NCBI GenBank assembly: GCA_965153355.1
Contig: OZ231126.1
Coordinates: forward strand, 106,330,001 to 106,394,000
Direction of reading: 5' to 3'
Length of the DNA stretch: 64,000 nucleotides
DNA from: Flaccisagitta enflata
Lineage: Eukaryota > Chaetognatha > Sagittoidea > Aphragmophora
Both the position numbers and the translations under genes were made by a program. Every line of letters starts with the position of its first letter. Position 1 is the first letter of the stretch. Of the stretch, positions 42,960 to 53,564 are shown one piece after another. A model generated the notes under the pieces. It was not told the DNA's origin and ran no database searches. It saw only the letters and a list, made by a program, of their open reading frames with translations.

Positions 42960-43516
42960 AGGAGACAGGTCGCCCAAGGGCAATACGTGGTCAGCGATAC
43001 CCGTTGCCCTGCTTTGCATGGTTATAAATTGGAATGAGAGGCAGGGCAGCGGCCCCAAAGGGGACAAAGTCCTGTAGAACACAGGGGACTTTTGTTTGTT
43101 CGTTTGTCCGTCCGTCCGTCCGTCTGCCCCCCCCAGGCCCTCTCAGGCCTGAAATCTGTCATCTCAGGCCTAAAATATGCCCTCTCAGGCTTGAAATCTG
43201 TCCTTTCAGGCTTGAAATCTGCCCTTTCAGGCCTTGAATCTGAGAGGGCAGATTTCAGGCCTGAAAGGGCAGAATCAAGGCCTTAGAGGACAGGTTTCAG
43301 GCCTGAGAGAGCAAATTTCAGGCCTGAGAGGGCAGATTCAAGGCCTGAGAGGACAGATTTCAGGCCTGAGAAGGCAGATTTTAGGCCTGAGAGGGCAGAT
43401 TTCAGGCCTGATAGGGCCTGGGGGGGACGAACAAACGAACGAACGGACAAACGAACGAACAAAAGTCCCCTGTGTTCTACAGGACTTTGTCCCCTTCGGG
43501 GCCGCTGCCCAAAAAA
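42960..43516. mobile_element. Foldback element with long inverted arms (type 2)
   Basis: The left part has ACAGGTCGCCCAAGGGCAAT and GGTCAGCGATACCCGTTGCC, then arm GCAGCGGCCCCAAAGGGGAC, GTCCTGTAGAACACAGGGG and a GTTTGTCC run. The interior is a 21-bp minisatellite (CTCTCAGGCCTGAAATCTGCC) that inverts half-way. The right arm mirrors the left almost base for base to 43510. The arms are ~65 bp of strong identity. Same family as 57013-57531. Confidence 0.92.
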
Positions 43517-43670
43517 GGGGAAATTTCCCCTATGTGTGAAAGCATAAGTCATCGACCCCTTTGGGGCCGCTGCGCTGCTTTCCCATCAACTTCAAGCACA
43601 CTCTACTTAAGCAGTGCATGAGTACTGCTGACCATCTAAGGGGTACCGCTGACCATCTAAAGATGTGAGG
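43517..43670. mobile_element. Further foldback end fragments
   Basis: AAGCATAAGTCATCGACCCC, GGGGCCGCTGC and two copies of TGCTGACCATCTAA. Confidence 0.7.
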
Positions 43671-43812
43671 CCTGAGAAGCCACATGAGGCCCAAGAGTGC
43701 ATTTTTTCAATTTCTTGTCAATTTGCCATGTTATTCAACGGCAATTTTACATTTTTCTTAGTTTTTATCAATTTTCCATGTTATTCAATGTGAAACACAT
43801 TTTTTTTTGCTT

Positions 43813-44335
43813 TTGGGCATCGGCCCCGAAGGGGCCAATGACCTATGCTTTCACACAGGAGAAATTTCTCCTCCTCCTCCCCGTACCCCCCCCCCCCCGC
43901 TTTCAGCCTTGAGACCCAAATCCCAGCCTCAAGGCCCAAATCCTAGCCTCGAAACCCAAATCCAAGCCTTGTTGCTTAAATCTCAGATTGAGGCCCAAAT
44001 CCCAGCCTCGAGGCCCAAATCCCAGCCTCAAGGCCCAAATCCCAGCCTCAAGGCCCAAATCCCAGCCTCAAGGCCCAAATCCCAGCCTTGAGGCTCAAAT
44101 TCCAACCTTGAGGCTCAAATCCCAGTCTCGAGGCTCAAATCTCAGCCACAAGGCTCAAATCCCTGCCTCTATGCTCAAATCCCAGCTTCAAGGCCCCAAT
44201 TCCAGCCTCCAGGCTCAAATAAAAACAGCATAGGTCATCGGCTCCTTCGGGGCCGCTGCCCCTCTCACCATCTCACACCCTCATACACTCACTTAGGGGC
44301 AACGGGTACCGCTGACCATCTAACGCTTTTGCGAC
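43813..44335 (+). mobile_element. Foldback element (type 1)
   Basis: Left CATCGGCCCCGAAGGGGCC with ATGACCTATGCTTTCACACAG, about 15 minisatellite units (AGGCCCAAATCCCAGCCTCA), right CATAGGTCATCGGCTCCTTC, GGGTACCGCTGACCATCTAA and TTTTGCGACTA. Closest relative of 40159-40846. No clean target duplication found. Confidence 0.88.
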
Positions 44336-44404
44336 TATTTTGTATATTTTCCATGTTATTCAATGGGAAGTTTGCATCTTGTTAATTTCCCATGGTGCTC
44401 AATG

Positions 44405-44530
44405 GGAACTTGAGGCTTGAGAATCTTCAGGGGGGGGACATACGGACGAACAGACAGACGTACCGACGGACATATAGAATTTCACCCGTGTGTCCTACAG
44501 GACATCGGCCCTTTGGGGCCGCTGCCCAAA
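44405..44530. mobile_element. Foldback type-2 right-end fragment
   Basis: GGGGGGGACATACGGACG, GTCCTACAGGACATCGGCCC, GGGGCCGCTGCCCAAAAA. Confidence 0.8.
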
Positions 44531-44637
44531 AAGAGAGAGAAAGACAGAATGAGGATGAAAGAAATGAAAGAAAGAAATAGAGAAAGGAAGAAATGAAGAA
44601 TGAAATGATAAATGTACGTAGAGAGACTAAAAAATTA

Positions 44638-44638
44638 T

Positions 44639-44691
<53 letters not shown>

Positions 44692-44717
44692 CACACACAC
44701 TAACACACACACACACG

Positions 44718-44780
<63 letters not shown>
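44638..44780. repeat. (CA)n microsatellite
   Basis: About 140 bp of CA with a few G or T interruptions. Confidence 0.97.
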
Positions 44781-44784
<4 letters not shown>

Positions 44785-44799
44785 AAGATTTGGGGGTTC

Positions 44800-45238
44800 C
44801 AAAATTCAAACAGATGGATGGACCGAAGGAGGAACGTATGGTTGGACGCATGGACGGATCCATGGACAGACAAGCACTGGACTGACAGACAGACAAAACG
44901 CCTTGTTTAGTCAATGCCAGTTAATGAAAATGAAATGTGCTGCAAAGTTTGAAGTGGACACTCGGAAAGATTGGAAGGATAAGGGATTTTTTTTTGCATT
45001 CTATTTTATTTAGAAAAAAAAATCTATAACCTTTGTTTTTGGTAAAAATTCGTATCAATTTTTTGTTAAATTACTTGTAATAACTTATAAAACAACAAGA
45101 AAAAGCCAGATTTTGGTCAACAAAATGTTGAATTTTGACCCTTCATGAATGGCAAGTGTTTCACAAGCTTGCTAGCTGTCATATATCATCTTTAAGGGGT
45201 AATCTCATTCACTAAGTTACAACGAAATCTTTCAGCTC
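44800..45238. other. Unassigned sequence
   Basis: Short GGAC-rich patch (44815-44890), then AT-rich sequence without support for a gene. Confidence 0.4.
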
Positions 45239-45372
45239 ACCCTAAAGATGGTTTCCGACCGAGTTGAAAGTCGCGCGATGGCTCGTTAGACAGTATTTTT
45301 GCAAAGAAAAAATATGATGGTGGGGGAAGGCCAGTTTTGCCCGTTTTGAGCACCCTGGCAGGCGTATTCTAC
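45239..45372. repeat. Terminal-type sequence, copy 2
   Basis: Inverted partner of 41268-41404. Its outer edge starts CCCTAAAGATGGTTTCCGAC. The coiled-coil ORF reads through it and stops 4 bp inside the edge. Confidence 0.88.
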
Positions 45373-46057
45373 GGCGTCTGTTTTTGTTTTTCTGAGCGTG
45401 TTTCTGTGTAATTGGCATTTTTGGTTTCGTGTCATTTGCACTCAATCTTACTTGACACCCTTCACTTTCTAGGTATTTCTTAAGACGCGGATCAGCGTCT
45501 TGCCTTGTTTTTGACGCTTTGCGTTCGTTTATCAAATCTTTGATTTTCATGATTCTATCTGTTTTCATGTCATCTTTGTGTTTCATTTTAGCCCATTTGG
45601 TAGCATGATCATTCTGCGTATCTGGGCTTCGATTTTCATGCCACTTGCTTTCGATGTCATTCTCAATATTCTCAATCAGAGAATATATTTTACCCAACGT
45701 GGCTTCGCTTTCCATTCTCTCACTTTGTTCAGCATACATAATCACATCCCTGCATAAATCAATCTCTCTCACTCTAAATGCGTGCTCGTGTATGAGTGAT
45801 TCAACTTGATGGAGTCTATCCTTCATGCTGTCATTATGCCTTTGCATGATCTCGGTCATGCCTGATTGGGCCACGTATGCAAATTTTAGCTTTGAAAATT
45901 GAACCTTTGATGCACGTAATGAAGCAACAAGACTCGGTAAATCGTGTGCTGATGCTATGTTTTGTGTAAATACACTCTGTGCATGGTCATCTTGCCTTGT
46001 TGCACACGGAATTTCCGCGAAAAAACCTTTGCAAATTGTTTTGCCTACACCTTCAAC
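45242..46057 (-). CDS. Basic coiled-coil ORF downstream of the integrase
   Basis: Open frame of about 271 codons. An internal GTG/ATG (45874 and 45859) could initiate, but the frame is coding-like from 46057 (VGKTICKGFFAEI), which directly follows the integrase C-terminus in a shifted frame and may be its tail. The remainder has helical charged segments (MTEIMQRHNDSMKDRLHQVE), a Lys/Asp-rich middle and a basic end (KNKNRRRR). The last ~43 codons lie in the element's terminal repeat. No known domain. Transposon-encoded structural or nucleic-acid-binding protein by position only. Confidence 0.55.
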   Translation of the reverse strand, partial: VEGVGKTICKGFFAEIPCATRQDDHAQSVFTQNIASAHDLPSLVASLRASKVQFSKLKFAYVAQSGMTEIMQRHNDSMKDRLHQVESLIHEHAFRVREIDLCRDVIMYAEQSERMESEATLGKIYSLIENIENDIESKWHENRSPDTQNDHATKWAKMKHKDDMKTDRIMKIKDLINERKASKTRQDADPRLKKYLESEGCQVRLSANDTKPKMPITQKHAQKNKNRRRRIRLPGCSKRAKLAFPHHHIFSLQKYCLTSHRATFNSVGNHL

Positions 46058-46821
46058 CTAACATAGTCCCCTAATTGTAAATCGCCTTTTTCCATTTTAG
46101 CCGCGCTTTGGTTCAACTCATTAGAAAGCTTAGTTTGATAGTCGGCTATGGCGTCTTTAGAAAAATGAAGTTCTTTGGGCGAATAACCCGTCGATCTATT
46201 TACTCTCAAGTTATAAATAGACATGATATTTTTTGGGTAATCAACGAATCTAGTTATGCTATATTCTTCACAATATTGCTTAGTAATCAACTTCAATGTT
46301 CTTAAACCCCGTTCTATCATCCCATTTTTCCATTTTAAGGTGGGTGCGCTTTTTTGAGTACATATTTCAACATTATTTTCTTTTAGGAAATTGGAAATCA
46401 AGTCCCATAAGATACTGCGTGGTTTAAAAATAGAAAATGAAAGTTTTAAAACTTTTTTTATTTTTTCGGGTGTTTTAGATTTTAATTTGAAAATTTGCAC
46501 AAGTCTTGAGAAATTGTCAATTTGACAAAACAGATATTTGTAAGGATAATTTTTTCATTTATCATCATTTGAATGTTCCCACAGGTCGACAGAGACTTGA
46601 GAAGCTGGGTTCATGCAATAAATTTTTCTTTTCTTGAATTTATAGATTTTTTTTGCAAAAAGGCTGTGCGATAAACGATTTCTTAAGAATTTCTTAACTG
46701 TTTCTTTTTTAATATCAGAATTATATTCTATTGCTTTACGATAAAGTTTATCATATGAAGAAAATGCTACTCCCAATTTGGTTTTTGTATACAAATTAGT
46801 CAACAAAGCAATTTCATTCAT
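46045..46821 (-). pseudogene. Retroviral-type (rve) integrase of a Polinton/Ginger-like transposon, one nonsense codon
   Basis: Two ORFs are one frame split by TGA 46555-46557. The N-terminal part has a zinc-finger-less helical region with SSYDKLYRKAIEY, then KKIYKFKKR and the first catalytic strand (QVSVDLWEH). After the stop come YLFCQIDNFSRLVQIF, a degenerate second-Asp region (ILWDLISNFL) and NGMIERGLRTLK with the third catalytic acid, then a helical tail (YPKNIMSIYNLRVNRSTGYSP) and an SH3-like end (GDYVRLK). The order matches Maverick/Polinton integrases; Ginger or a Gypsy-type remnant are alternatives. About 258 codons. The partner genes a Polinton would need (protein-primed polymerase, packaging ATPase, protease) are not in the window. 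It would have joined element ends to target DNA. Confidence 0.8.
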
Positions 46822-46835
46822 TTTCTAGGTTTATC

Positions 46836-47328
46836 TCCCAAACTTTATTTTTTGCATCAAACTTAATTAAAAGATATTTAATTCCTTGAACATATTTGGC
46901 TGTCAAAAAGAAATAACTCGTGAAATCAAAGTGCATGAAGACATCAATATTGAGTGTTCTAACCCAGACCATTGGATTTGGCAGAAAATTCTACCTATCC
47001 TAGACTACAAGAACAGCTCAGTCAGACAATTATTTCAGATTTTATGGCCATTTAAAGTTTTTAAGGACAATTGTCCTAAATTATTTTGAGACAATTGTCC
47101 TTAAAAACTTTAAATGGCTGTAAAATCTGAAATAATTATCTGACTGAGCTGTTCTTGTTGTCTAGGATAGGTAAAATTTTCTGCCGAATCCAATGGTCTG
47201 CGTTAGAACACTCAATATTGATGTCTTCATGCACTTTGATTTCACGAGTTATTTTTTTTTACTGCCAAATATGTTAAAGGAATTAAGTATCTTTTAATTA
47301 AATTATGTACAAAAAATTAAGTTTGGGA
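46836..47328. repeat. 493-bp near-perfect palindrome
   Basis: Arms of about 240 bp with few mismatches meet at 47082 around CAATTGTCCTAAATTATTTT. Shared words include GAAATCAAAGTGCATGAAGA and its mirror. It starts 15 bp upstream of the integrase start codon. Confidence 0.93.
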
Positions 47329-47465
47329 AATGAAATTAAAGTAACAAAAATTAATCCTCCAGTTTTAGCCGGGTTTGCTCGGAAGGTACTGTACACCATC
47401 CAATTTTTGGGCTTCCAATGACATTGAATTTTATGAAATTTTGGAGATGGTGTTGGCAATGTTGG

Positions 47466-47551
47466 TGATGGTGGTGGTGGTGGTGGTGGTGGTGATGGTG
47501 GTGGTGGTGGTAAAGGTGATGATGATGATGGTGGTGGTGGTGGTGGTGGTA
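47466..47551. repeat. (GGT)n tract
   Basis: GGT with GAT interruptions. Confidence 0.95.
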
Positions 47552-47611
47552 ATGATGTAGTTAGATTTGTTGTTGTTGTTGGTATTGTTGCACCACGTAA
47601 TCTGAGGTGAG

Positions 47612-47735
47612 ATTAATACCCGAGCAATACCCTAGCAATACCCTAGCAATACCCGAGCAATACCCGAGCAATACCCGAGAAATACCCAAGCAGTATTGCT
47701 CGGGTATTGCTCGGGTATGCTCGGGTTTACCTCAA
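47612..47735. repeat. AATACCCGAGC decamer array with inverted end
   Basis: Seven or eight direct CAATACCC(G/T)AG units are followed by three units in inverse orientation (ATTGCTCGGGT), giving a hairpin with repeated stems. Confidence 0.9.
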
Positions 47736-47879
47736 GACGCATTTCCTCATTTTCAACCGATCCTTTGGTGACTTTTTTCGGTATGACCTTTTTTCAAGCT
47801 TAAAAAGTTTTCAATCAAATTCAGTGACGTTGCATCATCGTGAACATGTAATTAAATATTAGTTAGTCTGAATCTAATA

Positions 47880-47930
47880 AGGCCGACCGACACAGCAAGG
47901 TGTAAAGTCGCGTGTCCGTGACTAAAAACC
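47880..47930 (-). repeat. ~200-bp palindromic-head repeat, head fragment
   Basis: GTCGCGTGTCCGTGACTAAAA with a GACC run. Confidence 0.75.
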
Positions 47931-48016
47931 TATTGTAAGCAGCTCACTGCGTTTTCTTTTTTCTCCTCTTCTACAGACTTGACACGATTGAATTTGTTTG
48001 TTTTTTTTGTGTCGGC

Positions 48017-48017
<1 letters not shown>

Positions 48018-48074
<57 letters not shown>

Positions 48075-48285
48075 GTCTGTCTCTCTCTGTCTGTCTCTCT
48101 CTCTCTGTCTGTCTCTCTCTGTCTGTCTGTCGCTCTCTCTCCGTCTCTCTCTCTCCGTCTCTCTCTGTCCGTCACTCTCTGTCCATCTCTCTCTGTCCAT
48201 CTCTCTCTGTCCGTCTCTCTCTGTCCGTCTCTCTCTGTCTCTGTCTCCCTGTCTCTGTCTCTGCCTCTCTCTCACGTCTTTTTCT
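48018..48285. repeat. (TC)n / TCTCTGTC tract
   Basis: TC to 48070 then CTCTGTCC-type octamers. Confidence 0.96.
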
Positions 48286-48599
48286 CTATGAGAGAGTCTC
48301 TCCCGCCTTCACAAAAAGGGGTGCTGCACCATCAAACCCATCTCGCTACCATTCCTCAAAGCTGGCGAGAAGGGAGAGTCAAGGAGAGAGAGAGAGGTGA
48401 GAAAAGAGGGGCATTCTCACCGATCTAGCCGTGACGTCGTCAACTCTCCTCCTCTCCTTCTCCCTCTCTCTTTCTTTCTCTCTGTCTCTCGTTCCCTCTC
48501 TTTCATTTGTCTGTTACTAAAATATAATCACCCGATCTATTAACAATAGAGGACATTGGTTTGTCCATCTCCATCGAAATTTGATCTTAACATTTGAAC

Positions 48600-48980
48600 T
48601 TCAAGAAACAAGGCCGGATGCACGGCTACTAGGGTGGCCGGAGAAAAGGGTCCAATTTCAAAAAATGATTTACTCTGGGGTACTGCATAAATGAACCAAA
48701 TTAGGTTTTCCCATAACCAGAGGTCTGAGTTTGAAGATTAAAACATGTTGGCAACACTACAGGCTTCCTATGGCAGTGAGAAAATCCCCATAGTAAGCCT
48801 TTGGTTTTGCCGCCAAAGTTTCTTGTTTGATTTCACACCCCAACTTGTGAGAAATCCTTCTTTTATTGGATATTTGTGCAAAGGGCCCAAGTATATCACT
48901 TTACAAAATTTGACCAAATTCCCAACCACCATATTGGCTAACCTGGTTGCGTGTTGGTGGGCAGGGGCAGTGCTGGGCAG
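48600..48980 (-). repeat. ~200-bp palindromic-head repeat, tail, split by other sequence
   Basis: ACAAGGCCGGATGCACGGCT at 48610 and GCGTGTTGGTGGGCAGGGGC at 48950 belong to one tail. The 300 bp between are foreign and unassigned. Confidence 0.55.
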
Positions 48981-49034
48981 GAGATATTCTCATAATGCTC
49001 AAGAATGCCGAAAAAGTAACTAGTCATCCAAGGA

Positions 49035-49200
49035 TCGCACATGGTCGGCGGTACCCGATGCCCTGCTTGGAGTGATCCAGTGAAGAAGTGAAGTGGGAGC
49101 AGGGCAGCGGCCTATGTCCTGAAGAACGGAGGGGGGAATTTCCAGGCATCCTGAGGGGGCATACTACTCAACTAAAAACAGGTCACCCAAGGGCAATATA
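49035..49200. mobile_element. Foldback-family fragment
   Basis: GGTCGGCGGTACCCGATGCC, GCAGGGCAGCGGCC, then ACAGGTCACCCAAGGGCAAT. Confidence 0.75.
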
Positions 49201-49204
49201 TAAA

Positions 49205-49540
49205 AATCATTTGACCATTTTTCTGTTGATATGATTTGAAAGATTTTCAAATTTCCTTTCATTCTAGACCAATCCCAGGTCTGTATCTCAAACGGTTTAG
49301 GAGCTAGAGCTTGTAAAAGTTATCTTCTAATTTGTAAAAATGCTCATTTTTTAATGGGATTGCAAACTGAAAATGACAATGTTTCTACTCATTCTCATGC
49401 CATTTCTTAACGAATAAAGCTAGAATTGCCAGATTGAAGCCAAATGAAAGATCTTTTCAACGGTCAAAGATTTTAACTAGTTTTTTTGATATTCAGTATG
49501 ACAATTTGCCATTTAAAGTGCAGTTTTTTTATTGAGTCGA
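49205..49540 (+). repeat. ~340-bp dispersed repeat, copy B
   Basis: See 21715-22060. Same orientation. Confidence 0.9.
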
Positions 49541-49559
49541 GTAGTATTTCAGGCTTCAT

Positions 49560-49950
49560 ATGACTTATTTAGGCCGCTGAGGGCATATTTGAAGGCTAGA
49601 GGGAAATTTGAGGCAAATTTGAGGTTTGGAGGGCAAATTTTAGCCACGCAGGGCTGATTTGATGCCCGGAGGGGTAATTGAAGGTCCTAAGGGCTGATTT
49701 GAGGTCTGGAGGTCAGATTTGAGGCGGGGGGGGGGGGGGGCTGATTTAAAGCCTGGAAGACTGATTTGAGCCCTGGAGGGCTAAATTGAGGGCTAGGAAG
49801 GCAAATTTGAGGACTTGATGGCCAACAGGGGGGGACGGAAGGAAGGACGGAAGGAAGGAAGGAAGGAAGGACGGACAGATGTCTGGAAATTCTTCTCTGT
49901 GTTCTACGTGACATCCGCCCTTTGGGGCCGCTTCCCAAAAAGGGGACCAA
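49560..49950. mobile_element. Foldback type-2 element, right half
   Basis: Degenerate ~20-bp minisatellite (GAGGGCTGATTTGAGGTCTG), GGGGGGACGGAAGGAAGGAC, TGTGTTCTACGTGACATCC, GGGGCCGCTTCCC. Confidence 0.8.
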
Positions 49951-50164
49951 CCGACAAACCGACCAACCAACCGACCAACCAACCGACCAACCGACAGTGC
50001 AACCTTACTACGCATTCGAACAGATGTAATGGACGCGGACGGGCCAATGGACGCATTGACACGCCATTTCAGGGAGACATGATGACCAACCCATTGCATA
50101 ACGACTTCTGTAGTAATGCCATTTCAGATATTCTCCATGGCAACGTAACGCCATTTTGACGTCT

Positions 50165-51310
50165 ATATGGTGTTATTTAAGGCATTGTTGTTGTTGTCAT
50201 TGCTGTCACTATTTTGTCCATCATTTTTACACATTATGGATTTTTTGTGATCATTTGAAAAAAAAAAACTAAAAATAAAAAGAATAATATATGATAAATT
50301 CACCTTTAATGATGATTTTTTTCACTTTTTATTCTTAATTTTTCACTTTTTACTTTTCACTTTTCATTTTTCACTTATCATTTTTTACTTTTTACTATTT
50401 ACTTTCTACTTTTCATTTTCTACTTCTTATTTTTCATTTTTCATCTTTTATTTTCTATTTTTTATGTTTTATGTTTTATTTTTAATTTTTCATTCTCTGT
50501 TTTTCTTTTTTTTTACTATTAGATTCTTTAATTTTTTTTTTTGATTTATTTTCTTGTAATTTTTCCCCTTTTGATTTTTGATATGCAGTTTTTCTTTTTT
50601 CTCTTTTTTTAACCTTTGATATCTAAGGTTTCATATTCAAATTCTAGTTTCATATACTAGAATTATTCATGCTTAAAGATTTTTACGTGTTAGCATTTAT
50701 GTATTTTTTTTTATCAAGAATGTTTTGATGTAAAATGACCAAAGTTTGGAAATGATCAATCATTCTCCAATATGCTTAACATGGGATACAATAACATTGA
50801 CGTAACATAAATGCTGAAATGATTCTCTCGGGTTTGGTCTCAGTCTTTCATAAAGAAATAACTACAGAGATACAGTGAGACAGACGGAAAGACAGACAGA
50901 CAGACAGACACAGACATTTTGTTATATGTTTATTAACTAGCTTTAAATAGCTTTGAATAGCTTCAAATAGCTTCAAATAGCTTTTGATAGATCTTGCTAG
51001 CTTTTGATAGCTTTATAGACCGTAACGACAAAAAACGAAGTCGTAATATGCAAAAATCGAAACTATAGTGTCTTTGATGCTATTGGGGAATAGCAAAACA
51101 TGACTAAAAACAAAATTCCGAATTTTCTACGCAATCCGTTGATGATGACCCATTAAAAATTTCTCAAAATGAGATCAATCTGGGATTATTTGCTAAATAT
51201 GTTTAGCCGCAACACCTTTCCAATTCGATCCAATGGTCGCCGAAAGAAAAAGTGAATGAATAGCTTCGAAAATAACTTTGAAAGTAACTGACCATACAAC
51301 TAATAACATT
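50165..51310. other. AT-rich sequence with TTTTCACT-type repeats
   Basis: 50330-50520 is an irregular TTTTTCACTTTTTACT array, and 50940-51010 repeats AATAGCTTCAAATAGCTT. No gene. Confidence 0.6.
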
Positions 51311-51356
51311 TTCAGGGTTTGTTGAACAAATATAGTCTTCATCTTCTACCTGTTCT

Positions 51357-51550
51357 TCTTCTACCTGTTCTTCTTCTTCTTTTTCTTCTTCTTCTTCTTC
51401 TTCTTCTTCTTCTTCTTCTTCTTCTTCTTCTTCTTCTTCTTCTTCTCCGCCTTCTTCTCTGCCTTCTTCTTCTTTTTCTTTTTCTTTTTCTTTTTCTTCT
51501 TCTTCTTCTTATTCTTCTTTTTCTTGTTCTTCTTCATCTTCTTCTTCTAG
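51357..51550. repeat. (CTT)n tract
   Basis: About 190 bp of TTC with TTTTTC units. Confidence 0.97.
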
Positions 51551-51597
51551 GGAGAAGATCACTTTTAGTCCAGGATTTAAAGAAAAGGACTTAGCGA

Positions 51598-53037
51598 ATT
51601 TGGAGCAAAGCCTGAAAATTTGCATACAGGGTCAGTTTTTTGTGCTGAACAAGACTGGACGGGGTACACGTCTGATTTTTTAGTGTACTCCGTTAAAAAA
51701 CGCGTTTTTCCCCCCAAAAAACACTTTGAAGTTGCACTGACGCCATCGAACTGACCAATTGTTTTAGAATTTTAGGTGAATAAAAATATGCTTTTTTTCT
51801 ACTTGCATGCAAAATTTCAGGAAAATTGGTCAAGTAGAAGCGGAGATATTGCCATTTAAAGTCTAGGCCTATTTTCAAAAAAAGGGCTATGTTTCAATTT
51901 TTGGGTAAAATTTTGTTTTTTGAGCTAAAGTCTGATACTAGTTTTGATTATTCATTTTACCCCAATCTACTCTAAAAACAAAAGAAATTGAAAAAATTCC
52001 AGGTTTTTTTATATTTTTGCCCAAAAATCAAAAAATTGAATTTCAGAATTAAGGTCCGATTTTTGAAAAAGACTACTTCTAGGAAAATATTGAAATTATT
52101 GGCGCCCACTATGGGAATCAATTGTCATCAAGTGTACTAACTTATTCCCAAACTTTCAGAGGGGTACGTCAACCCAAAAAGACAAAAAATCATTTCAAAG
52201 TTTAGAAAAAAAAGATCCCAAAATCTTGCATTTTTGGACTTCCTGGGATATTCTGTTATGCTATGGCCAAAAGCTTCAAGCAATTTGCCTAAAATTTTGT
52301 ATGCAAGTCCCTATATGTAAGGGGCATATCTGAGCCAAATTTCAGCTTAATAATCAAACTTTGAATTTTTTCATATATCAAAGAGGGTAAAAAAATGCTA
52401 AATTTTGGTATTTTTTCTTTAGACTTTGAAATGTTTTTTTGTCTTTTTAGGTTAGTGTACCCCTTTGAAATTTTGGAAATAAGTTGGTACACTTAATGGC
52501 AACAGATTCATTAAGTAGGCACCATAAATTCTGATATTTTCCTTGAACTAGCCCTTTTTGAAGACCACGCCTAAATTTTGAAACTCAATTTTTTGTTTTT
52601 TTAGCCAAAAAATGAAAAAAACACCAATTTTTTTTTTTTTTTTTTTTTTTTTTTGCTTTTTAGGTCAATTAGGATATAGTCAATGTTTGAAAATAATTTC
52701 AGACTTATAGCTCCAAAAACCTAAATTCTACCCCAAAATTGAAAAATAGCCCTTTTTTTGAAAATAGGCCTAGACTTTAAACAGCAATATCTTCGCTTCT
52801 ATGTACGGATTTTGCTAAAATTTTGCATGCAAGTAGAAAAAAGGCATATTTTTCTTCACCTAAAATTTTTATAACAATCGGTCAATTCGTTTGGCGTCAG
52901 TGCAACTTCAAAGTTATTTTTTTGGAAAAAACACTTTTTTTATGGGGTACACTATAAAATCAGACGTGTACCCCATCTAGTCTTCTTCAGCACAAAAAAC
53001 TGACCCTGTATGCAAATTTTCAGGCTTTGCTCCAAAG
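51598..53037. mobile_element. 1.44-kb palindromic (foldback) element
   Basis: The left arm from TTGGAGCAAAGCCTGAAAAT is mirrored at the right (ATTTTCAGGCTTTGCTCC). Homology continues with moderate divergence to the centre near 52315; TGCATGCAAGTAG-type, AGGCCTAGACTTTAAA and AGGGGTAC words occur in both arms. No TA or other duplication found at the edges. Non-coding. A run of about 28 T lies in the right arm (52627-52654). Confidence 0.88.
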
Positions 53038-53271
53038 TCACCAAGATCTGTGCTTTTATTCCATTCAGAGACTGAACTATTTAGAAGTAGAAGTAGAAGA
53101 GAAATTAGAAGAAAAGGATGGAAGTGAAGAAGAGGAATCCAAGGACCAAAGACGAAGACTTTGGCCATGATTTTTTTTTTTCAAAACTTTCGATGAAGAT
53201 GCCAATGCCGATGATAAGGATACGGGAAAAAGATGGGAGATCATCCCGGGTCCCAACTAAAGTCATCAAAC

Positions 53272-53480
53272 ATTTGTCATAACAGGTCGCTCAAACTTCA
53301 TATGGTCAGCGGAACCCGATGCCCCATTTATTCATCTAGGTTAAAGGGGCAGCGGTCCTGGAGGGGGCCAATGACCTATGATTCGATGGTAAAAGAGACT
53401 GATATGATTCGATGGTAAAAGGGACTGACTTGAGAACTGAGGAAGCTGGCTTGAGGCAGGTGAGGGCTGGCTGACCAAAA
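53272..53480. mobile_element. Foldback-family fragment
   Basis: AACAGGTCGCTCAAACTTCA, GGTCAGCGGAACCCGATGCC, GGGGCAGCGGTCCTGG, CCAATGACCTATGATTCG. Confidence 0.78.
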
Positions 53481-53564
53481 AGGAGCCAATTATGTTTAAG
53501 AGTTAAATGTTTTTAGCACCATCATATACTGTTCATTAATTTTGTATACATAATCAAGAATGAC

